Assembly (NCBI RefSeq): GCF_002930645.1
Contig: NZ_PSNW01000003.1
Coordinates: 124,001 to 188,000, forward strand
DNA length: 64,000 bases
From: Solimonas fluminis
Lineage (GTDB): Bacteria; Pseudomonadota; Gammaproteobacteria; Nevskiales; Nevskiaceae
Reading direction: 5' to 3'
How positions within the stretch are numbered: the first letter of the stretch is position 1; each line of letters opens with the position of its first letter. Shown here piece by piece: positions 36,857-43,313 of the stretch. The translations under genes and the position numbers were made by a program. The notes under the pieces are model-generated. The model ran no database searches. It was not told the origin of the DNA and saw only the letters and a list, made by a program, of their open reading frames with translations.

Positions 36857-37414
36857 TCAGTGCGCGCGCCGGTAATGCACGGCGACTGCGCCGCAGCGAA
36901 GCGGATTCGCCGAGACCAACTCCAGCCGTCGCGTGCTGGGCAGCCCGCTCTCATACAGCGTCGGGCCGTGGCCGGAGATCCTGGGGTGGACGAGGAATTT
37001 ATACTCGTCGATCAGGTCCAGCCGGTCCAGTTCGGCCGCGAGCTTGCCGCTGCCGAGAAGCACGCCGGCCGGGGTCGCGTCCTTGAGCTTCTGTATGCCC
37101 GTGCGCAGGTCGCCGGCGATGTGGTGGCTGTTGGTCCAAGGAAAGTCCTCTCGCGTCGCGGACACCACGTACTTCGGCTTGGCCTCCAGCTTGACCGCCC
37201 ACTCGCGCATCGCCGGCGGCGCCTCCGCATCGCCGCGGGCGACCGCGGGCCAGTAGCTCTCCATCATCTCGTAGGTGACCCGGCCCCACAGCATCGCCCC
37301 GCCCTCGTCCATGAGGCGGGTGAAGAAGGCGTGAGTCTCGTCGTCGGCGATTCCTTCCTGGTGGTCGACACAGCCGTCCAGGGTCAGGTTGAGGCTGAAG
37401 GTCAACAGTCCCAT
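36857..37414 (-). CDS. RibD C-terminal/dihydrofolate reductase-like protein
   Basis: The 185-residue protein belongs to the RibD_C/DHFR-fold family often annotated as dihydrofolate reductase family protein: SLNLTLDGCVD at the N-terminus, MLWGRVTYEMMESYW, VVSATRE and GVLLGSGKLAAELDRLDLIDEY. These proteins bind NADPH, but most have no assigned substrate. It is a single gene upstream of a repeat-bearing gap. Confidence 0.85.
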   Translation of the reverse strand: MGLLTFSLNLTLDGCVDHQEGIADDETHAFFTRLMDEGGAMLWGRVTYEMMESYWPAVARGDAEAPPAMREWAVKLEAKPKYVVSATREDFPWTNSHHIAGDLRTGIQKLKDATPAGVLLGSGKLAAELDRLDLIDEYKFLVHPRISGHGPTLYESGLPSTRRLELVSANPLRCGAVAVHYRRAH

Positions 37415-37510
37415 GGTGTTCTCCGCTCGCGGTACCGAATGCCCTAGCTTAAGCCGCGTCGGCTTGAAGCGCTTGTCGGCCCAGTGGACGACAGCTCATT
37501 GACCAACGGT

Positions 37511-37575
37511 GGAAAAAGTCCGCCCCTGCTTCGACCCTTCGACAAGCTCAGGGCTCAGCACGGACGGACTTTTCC
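37511..37575. repeat. Nested inverted repeat around a CCTTCGACAAGCTCAGGG element
   Basis: GGAAAAAGTCCG (37511-37522) and CGGACTTTTCC (37565-37575) bracket a CCCTTCGACAAGCTCAGGG copy (37535-37553). The whole could form one long stem-loop downstream of the LuxR-type gene and could act as a terminator for it. Confidence 0.6.
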
Positions 37576-37676
37576 AGAGCTTCGCCAGGCACCGAGCAGA
37601 TCCACTGGATACCGGCTTTCGCCGGAATGACGAGCAGGGAGAAGCGGGCAACGAGCCTGGATGGGAATAGCGCGCC

Positions 37677-38315
37677 CTACAGCGTGCCGCTGTCCATGCC
37701 CAGGCGGATGGCATAGCGCATCAGCGCGTTGGTGCCGTAGAGCCCCAGCGACTGCATCATGCGGGCGCGGTGGGTCTCCACGGTCTTGATGCTGACGCCC
37801 ATCAGGGAGGCGATCTCCTTGGTGGAGCGGCCTCGCGCGATCAGCTGCAGCACCTGCTTCTGGCGCGGCGTCAGGGCCACGTGGTCTTCGGCGCGCTGCG
37901 AGGCACTGCGGCGTTCGAAGGCCAGGTGGGCGATGCCGGGGCTGAGGTAGACCTGCCCTTTCTGCACGGCCTGCAGCGCCAGGGCCAGTTCCTTGGGGTC
38001 GGCGTTCTTGCCGAGGAAGCCGGCGGCGCCGAGCTTGAGCGCGGTACGCACCGAGTGGCTGTCGAGCTGGGCGGAGATCATCAGCACGGCGATCTCGGGA
38101 TAGTGGCGGCGCAGCTGAGAGAGCAGCTCCAGGCCGCTCATGCGGCCCAGGGCCAGTTCGCTGACGATCACGTCCGGGCGCAGGCGGGCGGCCAGTTCCA
38201 GCAGTTGCTGGCCGTCGTCCGCTTCGCCGATCACCTCGGCGCCGGCGTGCTGCTCCAGCAGCCGCGCCAGGCCGGCACGGACCAGCGTCTGCGGTTCGGC
38301 GAGTATCAGCCGCAT
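37677..38315 (-). CDS. NarL/FixJ-type regulator with atypical receiver (Asp to Glu)
   Basis: The 212-residue regulator has a receiver domain (1-120) and a GerE HTH (about 145-205; LTPRQKQVLQLIARGRSTKEIASLMGVS read in two parts, then IKTVETHRARMM). The phospho-acceptor position is Glu53 (DVIVSELALG) instead of Asp, and the acidic pair near the N-terminus is Glu7-Pro8 (LILAEPQTL) instead of Asp-Asp. The receiver may therefore be permanently active-like or controlled otherwise. SD GGAGGAG precedes the ATG. It borders the flagellar PilZ-like gene, so a motility role is possible. Confidence 0.88.
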   Translation of the reverse strand: MRLILAEPQTLVRAGLARLLEQHAGAEVIGEADDGQQLLELAARLRPDVIVSELALGRMSGLELLSQLRRHYPEIAVLMISAQLDSHSVRTALKLGAAGFLGKNADPKELALALQAVQKGQVYLSPGIAHLAFERRSASQRAEDHVALTPRQKQVLQLIARGRSTKEIASLMGVSIKTVETHRARMMQSLGLYGTNALMRYAIRLGMDSGTL

Positions 38316-38368
38316 CCCGGGATCTCCTCCAAGAGTCTGGGAAGATACTACCCCCGTCAGGGAGCGCC

Positions 38369-38917
38369 CTACGCGCTCCGGGCGGCAGGCGGTCGGGAGA
38401 CGGCGACTGAACGGCGGTGGTGCAGGAAGACGTGCTTCTCCAGGGCGGCCTCCAGGGCCTCGCCCAGGGGCTCGAAGCGGGCCTCGCCCACGGCGCCGGC
38501 GTTGGTCGCCCGGGCCGGCCAGGTGAAGGGCTCCGGCATGCAGGGGTGCAGCATGACCGACAGCAGGCCGTAACCCTCCAGGGCGCTGCCGCCCTCCCAG
38601 CTCAGGCCGGCGGAGGTCAGCCGGACCGGCCGCGGCGGTGCCGAGGGGTCCATGCGCCGCAGGAACTGGCCGAACAGCACCAGCAGCATGTCCAGCTTCT
38701 GGTGGATGCGTTCCAGCTCCTGCTCCACGCGCTCGTCGTTCTCGCCGCGCGGGGAGTGGCGCTCCTCCAGCGCCGCGACCACGGCCAGCACGCGCAGGTT
38801 GTTCTCCTGCAACTGCTGCAACTGCTCGGGCGGCGGCGGCGTGGCCAGCGGCACCCAGCTCAGCGGCAGGGTGTCGCGGTAGCCCAGCTGCTGGTCGAGG
38901 GAGGTCGGATCGTTCAT
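38369..38917 (-). CDS. PilZ-like domain protein next to fliS
   Basis: The 182-residue protein has an N-terminal helical, probably coiled-coil region (LQQLQENNLRVLAVVAALEE to ELERIHQKLDMLLVLFGQFL, about 30-90). A C-terminal beta region follows, resembling atypical PilZ domains (RPVRLTSAGLSWEGG, LLSVMLHP, then EKHVFLHHRR). The RxxxR arginines that grip cyclic di-GMP in classical PilZ are not evident, so binding is doubtful. Position directly downstream of fliS (67 bp) suggests a flagellar-motor or chaperone-linked role. Confidence 0.65.
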   Translation of the reverse strand: MNDPTSLDQQLGYRDTLPLSWVPLATPPPPEQLQQLQENNLRVLAVVAALEERHSPRGENDERVEQELERIHQKLDMLLVLFGQFLRRMDPSAPPRPVRLTSAGLSWEGGSALEGYGLLSVMLHPCMPEPFTWPARATNAGAVGEARFEPLGEALEAALEKHVFLHHRRSVAVSRPPAARSA

Positions 38918-38983
38918 GGACGGAACTCGGTCGGGATCACCGGGACCCTGCAGTCCCTGTGCCATACGGCCTTGCCGAGCGCC

Positions 38984-39391
38984 CTAGCGCAGCCGCGGAC
39001 CCGGGCGGCCTACCTCGTCCCAGGCGGCCTTGATGGTGCGCAGCAGGCCCGCCACTTCGTCCACGCCCTCGGCGTCGTTGTCGAGGTTGGCGCGCAGCAG
39101 GCGGCGGCCCATGTAGTCGTAGAGCGCATCGAGGTTGCGGGCGATCTCGCCGCCAGCCTGGTGATCCAGGCACAGGCGCAGATGCTCGATGATGGCGGAG
39201 GCGGAGGCGATCAGTGGCGCCTTGCGCAGCAGGTCGCCGGCCAGGATGCAGCCGCGTGCCGCGTTGAGCCGCTCCAGCGCGCCCGACAGCAGCATGGCGA
39301 TCAGCTGCTGCGGCGGAATGTCGGCGCTGGCCGCGTCGATCACCGCGGTATTCTGGTACTGCCGGAGAGCGCCGGATTGCGGGGCGGGCAT
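38984..39391 (-). CDS. fliS: Flagellin export chaperone FliS
   Basis: FliS binds the flagellin C-terminus and keeps it unpolymerised until export. The 135-residue, all-helical protein shows the family pattern [28 protein letters not shown] (in two parts) and [26 protein letters not shown] lies 8 bp before the ATG, and a sigma-28 site is centred about 43 bp upstream. Unlike most genomes, fliS is not directly behind fliD; a sugE cassette lies between them. Confidence 0.93.
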   Translation of the reverse strand: MPAPQSGALRQYQNTAVIDAASADIPPQQLIAMLLSGALERLNAARGCILAGDLLRKAPLIASASAIIEHLRLCLDHQAGGEIARNLDALYDYMGRRLLRANLDNDAEGVDEVAGLLRTIKAAWDEVGRPGPRLR

Positions 39392-39420
39392 GGGAGAAAC
39401 TCCTGTTGTCGTCCAGACCC

Positions 39421-39447
39421 TTATCGGCGGCGATGGACTAGACTTGA
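39421..39447 (-). promoter_or_regulatory. Sigma-28 (FliA) promoter of fliS
   Basis: On the minus strand TCAA, 15 bases, then GCCGATAA. The -10 is the exact flagellar sigma consensus and the -35 differs by one base from TAAA. It lies about 30 bp upstream of the fliS ATG, so fliS can be expressed independently of fliD. Confidence 0.75.
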
Positions 39448-39504
39448 GCCCTGGAACAGCCGGGGAACTCCCCTGCCGACGGCCGGTCCAAGCGGCCGAC
39501 CACC

Positions 39505-39570
39505 GACACGGGGACGACCCCGGCGAATCGTCGGATTACCCCGGGGACGACCCCGCATCGCGGAGCGTCA
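39505..39570 (+). ncRNA. Guanidine-II (mini-ykkC) riboswitch
   Basis: Two identical hairpins CGGGGACGACCCCG at 39509-39522 and 39542-39555 each have a four-G/four-C stem and the ACGA loop that defines guanidine-II riboswitches; the 19-base linker is within the known range. GGAG, the ribosome binding site of sugE, lies 6 bases after the second hairpin. In this class guanidinium dimerises the loops and frees translation of the exporter. Confidence 0.92.
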
Positions 39571-39572
39571 TC

Positions 39573-39887
39573 ATGTCCTGGCTGCTGCTGGTCCTGGCGG
39601 GCCTGTTCGAGATCGGATGGGCCATCGGCCTGAAGTACACGGAGGGCTTCACCCGCCCCCTTCCCACTGTCCTCACCGTGGGCGCCATGGCGATCAGCCT
39701 GGGCCTGCTGGGCCTGGCGATGCGCTCGCTGCCGGTGGGCACGGCCTACGCGGTCTGGGTGGGCATCGGCGCCGCCGGCACCGTGCTGCTGGGCATCCTG
39801 CTGCTGAACGAGCCGGCCACCATCGCCCGCATGGTCAGCGTGCTGCTGATCCTGGCCGGCGTGATCGGGCTGAAGCTGGCGCACTAG
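39573..39887 (+). CDS. gdx: Guanidinium exporter SugE/Gdx (SMR family)
   Basis: This 104-residue SMR protein has four membrane helices. The proton/substrate Glu13 lies in [18 protein letters not shown], the Gdx-type signature rather than EmrE, and TM3 shows [17 protein letters not shown]. It exports guanidinium in exchange for protons. The guanidine-II riboswitch directly upstream supports the function independently of the protein sequence. It is the only plus-strand gene within the fliC-to-PilZ block and splits fliD from fliS. Confidence 0.93.
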   Translation: MSWLLLVLAGLFEIGWAIGLKYTEGFTRPLPTVLTVGAMAISLGLLGLAMRSLPVGTAYAVWVGIGAAGTVLLGILLLNEPATIARMVSVLLILAGVIGLKLAH

Positions 39888-39980
39888 GGAAGCGCTGGAA
39901 AAGTCTGTTCATGCCGAAGTCCTGCGCTTGTCGGAGGACAGAAGCACGGGCGGTTCCCCATGGGTCAACGAGCTACCATC

Positions 39981-40008
39981 TGCCCTTCGACAGGCTCAGG
40001 ATGAACGG
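39981..40008. repeat. CCTTCGACAGGCTCAGG-type dispersed repeat
   Basis: TGCCCTTCGACAGGCTCAGG followed by ATGAACGG is another copy of the family seen at 24361, downstream of sugE. Confidence 0.7.
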
Positions 40009-40063
40009 CAGCTTATTCAGCCACTGTTCGGGGCTGACCGCCGCTCCTGCGAGAGACGACCTC

Positions 40064-40124
40064 ATGCGGGAGCGACGCGGGTCGAGATCTTTCGGGGGTA
40101 ATCGCGACTCGCGTCGCTCCCACA
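40064..40124. repeat. REP-like inverted repeat (GGGAGCGACGCG type)
   Basis: Arms 40064-40087 and 40101-40124 match as inverted copies at about 21 of 24 positions (TGCGGGAGCGACGCGGGTCG and the complement ending CGCTCCCACA). It abuts the 3' end of fliD. Confidence 0.75.
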
Positions 40125-40137
40125 TGGAAGAACGGCG

Positions 40138-41469
40138 CTAGGAATTGTTGGCCGCCAGCGCCGCGAGCTGCTGGGTGAGGTAGTTGCTGGTCGTGCTCAT
40201 GCGCGTCATCAGCGTGTCCAGCGCGGTGAACTGCGCGGTGTAGCGCGCCTGCACCTGGGTCATGCGCCGGTCCAGCGCGTCCTTCTGGCTGCTGATGTCC
40301 TTGAGGCGGGCCTGCAGGGTGTCGGTCTGCGCGTCGATGCCGGCGCCCTCGGCCAGCATGGCGTCGATGTTCTTGCTGATCTTGCTGGCGTAGCCGTCCT
40401 CGCCGCCGAACATCCGCGCGATGCTGCTGGCGTCCTTGGCGATGGCCTCGCCGAGCTTGGCGCTGTCCACCGTCAGCAAGCCGTCGGACCCGGTCTTGAT
40501 GCCCAGCTGCGACAGGTAGCTGACCGAGCCGCCCGGCGCGGAGCCGCCCATGATGGCGCGCAGCTCGTTGGCGGCCTGGCGCGCGGTGCTGTCGCCGGTC
40601 AGCGTGGATGCGGTCTTGGTCGCCGGATCGTACTTGGTCAGGTTGTTGATCGTGGTCAACACCTGGTTGTACTTGGTGACGAAGTCCTGCACCGCCTTGG
40701 AAGCGGCGCTGTTGTCGGTGGTCAGCGCCAGCGTGCCGGTGGTGCCGGGCTCTGCCTTGACCAGGTTCAGCGTCACCCCGTCCAGCGCGCCGGTCACGGT
40801 GTTGCTGGCGCTGTAGACGTCGAAACCTTCCACCTTCACGTGCGCGTCGACCGCTGCCTGCGTCTGGCTCAGCGAGATCAGGGGCGAGCTGACGCTCACC
40901 GCCTGGCTGGCGCCGGTCTGGTTGCCGGTGAGCAGCAGGCGCACGCCGCCCGACTCGGTCACCAGCGAGGCGGTGACGCCCGGATTGTCCGTCGCGTTGT
41001 TGATGGCGTCGCGCAGGGCGCCCAGGCTGTTGCCGGTGCTGCCCAGCGTGACCTTGAAGCTCTCGGAGCCCACCGTGATATCCACATCGCCGGCACCGAG
41101 GATGGTATCGGCGCTGGCCATGGGCGCGGACACCAGCTTGGTCGACTGCGCCAGGGACACCACCTCCACCGCGAAGCTGCCGCGCGCGGCACCCGCCGCG
41201 GCCGTGGCGGTGAACAGGTCCTCGCGGGAGGACTTCACGGCCGGCGTGGCCACCGCGCCGCCGCCGACCAGGGTCTTGGCCGTGGTCTGCAGGTTGGACA
41301 GGGCGGACTTCAGCACGCCCATCGCGGAGAGGCGCGTCTGGGCCTTGGACTGCGCGGCATTGAGCCGGGCGTCCGGAGCCGCGCGTTCCGCAGCGACGAG
41401 CTGCGATACCAGGCTGACCACGTCGAGCCCGGAGCTGAAGCTGGAAGCATTGATGGAACTGGTCGCCAT
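40138..41469 (-). CDS. fliD: Flagellar filament cap FliD
   Basis: FliD caps the growing filament and folds flagellin subunits. The 443-residue protein has the N-terminal FliD motif (GLDVVSLVSQLVAAERAAPDARLN in two parts), a Ser/Thr/Gly-rich middle domain, and C-terminal coiled coil with DRRMTQVQARYTAQFTALDTLM. It lies 32 bp behind flaG and is likely cotranscribed with it. The length is in the normal 430-480 range. Confidence 0.94.
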   Translation of the reverse strand: MATSSINASSFSSGLDVVSLVSQLVAAERAAPDARLNAAQSKAQTRLSAMGVLKSALSNLQTTAKTLVGGGAVATPAVKSSREDLFTATAAAGAARGSFAVEVVSLAQSTKLVSAPMASADTILGAGDVDITVGSESFKVTLGSTGNSLGALRDAINNATDNPGVTASLVTESGGVRLLLTGNQTGASQAVSVSSPLISLSQTQAAVDAHVKVEGFDVYSASNTVTGALDGVTLNLVKAEPGTTGTLALTTDNSAASKAVQDFVTKYNQVLTTINNLTKYDPATKTASTLTGDSTARQAANELRAIMGGSAPGGSVSYLSQLGIKTGSDGLLTVDSAKLGEAIAKDASSIARMFGGEDGYASKISKNIDAMLAEGAGIDAQTDTLQARLKDISSQKDALDRRMTQVQARYTAQFTALDTLMTRMSTTSNYLTQQLAALAANNS

Positions 41470-41501
41470 GTTCGCTCTCTGGTGAGGGGCCTATGCAGTT
41501 T

Positions 41502-41888
41502 TCAGGCCAGGGCGTCGAGCAGGCCGCTGCCGCCCTCGTCGGCCAAGGCCCTGGCGATGCGCAGGGCTTCCTCGCTGGGCATCTGGCGCAGCACCGTGCC
41601 GTCGCGCGGGTCCACCACCGACACCACCACGCGGTTGAGGTCGCGGTCCACGCGGAACTCCAGGCCGGTGCGGCTGGACTCCAGGTAGCGCTCGATCTGC
41701 TGGACCACCTTCTGCAGCTCCGCCGCCGTGGGCGCCTGCAAGGCTTCTCCCGCGCCGGGGGCGGGTGCCGCGGCGGCCGCTGCCGGCGGAGCCGCCGCGG
41801 ATGCCGGAAACGCGGAAACGGCAGCGCGCTGGCCCTCGCCTCCCCTGGAGGCCGCCAACGCCGCTACCGCTGAAATCTCTGTACTCAT
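41502..41888 (-). CDS. flaG: FlaG family flagellar protein
   Basis: The 128-residue protein has an Ala-rich N-terminal half and a conserved C-terminal FlaG domain (VVQQIERYLESSRTGLEFRV, VVVSVVDPRDGTVLRQMPSEEALRIARAL). FlaG affects filament length and lies between fliC and fliD in many polar-flagellate bacteria, as here. Confidence 0.9.
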   Translation of the reverse strand: MSTEISAVAALAASRGGEGQRAAVSAFPASAAAPPAAAAAAPAPGAGEALQAPTAAELQKVVQQIERYLESSRTGLEFRVDRDLNRVVVSVVDPRDGTVLRQMPSEEALRIARALADEGGSGLLDALA

Positions 41889-41927
41889 CTTCTACTCCTT
41901 GGACGACTCCGGAGTGGGAGTCCCTTG

Positions 41928-41951
41928 GGGGCGGGCCTCGCGGCCCGCCCC
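41928..41951 (-). terminator. Hairpin between fliC and flaG
   Basis: A perfect 10-bp GC stem (GGGGCGGGCC with its complement, loop TCGC on the plus strand) follows the fliC stop. There is no U-run, so it may protect the flagellin mRNA 3' end or only partly terminate. Confidence 0.55.
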
Positions 41952-41967
41952 GTCGGGTTTCCGTCGC

Positions 41968-43122
41968 TTAGCCGCGCAGCAGGCTGAGGACGTTGTTCGG
42001 CGCCGAGTTGGCCTGGGCCAGCATCGCCGTACCGGCCTGCTGCAGGATCTGCGCGCGGGTCAGGTTGGCCGTTTCCGCCGCGAAGTCCGTGTCCTGGATG
42101 CGGCTGCGGGCAGCCGACAGGTTCTCGGAGGTCGTGGCGAGGTTGGCGACCACCGACTCGAAGCGGTTCTGCACCGCACCGATGGTGGCGCGAGCCGAGT
42201 TGACCTGCGACAGAGCGCTGTCCACCTGCTGGATGGCGAGCGAGGCGCCGGCGTAGGAGGCCACGCTCAGGCCAGTGAGGCCCGTGGTGGTGCTGGCGGT
42301 GGCGTCGCCGTCGGCGCCGGTCACGTCGAAGCCGGTCAGGCTGCCGTCGTCGGTGCCGGTGGCGGCGATGTTGCCGGCCGAGGTCAGCACGATGCGGTTG
42401 GTGGCGCTGTCGTAGGCCGCGTTCACGCCGGTGGTGCTGGCGTAGTTGTTGATCGCGTCCACGACCTGGCCCACGCGCTGCTGGGCGGAGCCCGCGGCGC
42501 CGATGCCGGCGCCCACGTCGGTGCCGTTGATCACCAGGGCGCCAGCGCCGACCGCGGTCAGCGTGTCGATGCTGGTGACGGCGCTGGACTGGCCGGTGGC
42601 GGCGGTGACCGAACCCAGGGCGGCGACGTTGGAGTCCACCAGGCTGGAGATGCTGATGGTCTCGCCGGCGTTGGCGCCGACCTGGAACACGGCGGAGCTG
42701 AAGCTGCCGTCGAGCAGCTTGACGCCGTTGAACGAGGTCTGGTTGGCGACGCGGTCGATTTCGCTCAGCAGCTGCGAGGCTTCGGCCTGCAGGGCGGCGC
42801 GGTCGGTCGAGGAGTTGGTGGCGTTGGCGGACTGCACGGCCAGCTCGCGGATGCGCTGCAGGTTGTTGGTGACCTGGCCCAGCGCGCCTTCGGCGGTCTG
42901 CGCCAGCGAGATGCCGTCATTGGCATTGCGCTGCGCCTGGTTCAGGCCCTTGATCTGGCTGCTGAAGCGCTCGCTGATCGCGAGGCCGGCGGCGTCGTCC
43001 TTGGCGCTGTTGATGCGCAGGCCCGAGGACAGGCGCTGGATCGAAGTGGAAAGGGAAGACTGTGACGAGTTCAGATTGCGCTGGGCATTCAGAGACATCA
43101 CGTTGGTGTTGATACCTTGCAT
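41968..43122 (-). CDS. fliC: Flagellin FliC
   Basis: The filament protein, 384 residues, has conserved D0/D1 ends: [20 protein letters not shown] (1-20), [20 protein letters not shown] after it, and the C-terminal half ending in [14 protein letters not shown]. The central domain is short and rich in Ala, Gly, Thr and Val. I chose ATG at 43122 because AGGAG lies 7 bp upstream and the conserved N-terminus starts there; an upstream in-frame start at 43215 would overlap the sigma-28 promoter. Confidence 0.95.
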   Translation of the reverse strand: MQGINTNVMSLNAQRNLNSSQSSLSTSIQRLSSGLRINSAKDDAAGLAISERFSSQIKGLNQAQRNANDGISLAQTAEGALGQVTNNLQRIRELAVQSANATNSSTDRAALQAEASQLLSEIDRVANQTSFNGVKLLDGSFSSAVFQVGANAGETISISSLVDSNVAALGSVTAATGQSSAVTSIDTLTAVGAGALVINGTDVGAGIGAAGSAQQRVGQVVDAINNYASTTGVNAAYDSATNRIVLTSAGNIAATGTDDGSLTGFDVTGADGDATASTTTGLTGLSVASYAGASLAIQQVDSALSQVNSARATIGAVQNRFESVVANLATTSENLSAARSRIQDTDFAAETANLTRAQILQQAGTAMLAQANSAPNNVLSLLRG

Positions 43123-43195
43123 GGCTTTCTCCTGGGTGGATGTTGCCGGTGACGTTGTTCCGGCCCTTCGCAGCTCATTGCCGCTACTGAGGCCC

Positions 43196-43222
43196 TTAAC
43201 GGCGTCGTCTGACAAACCTTTA
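43196..43222 (-). promoter_or_regulatory. Sigma-28 (FliA) promoter of fliC
   Basis: On the minus strand TAAA, exactly 15 bases, then GCCGTTAA (consensus GCCGATAA, one mismatch). It lies about 75 bp upstream of the flagellin ATG. Confidence 0.85.
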
Positions 43223-43313
43223 GGAGTTTTTCTGAAGATGGATCAGCGGTAGGGATCGCCGGAGGAACGGACTTGCGGGGTCCTGTGCCCGGAAATCGCC
43301 GGCGGCGGCAGCC

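Noticed and set aside
43123-43215. Longer flagellin start at 43215
   Set aside because: The extra 31 residues are not flagellin-like and would span the sigma-28 promoter; the ATG at 43122 has a strong ribosome binding site.
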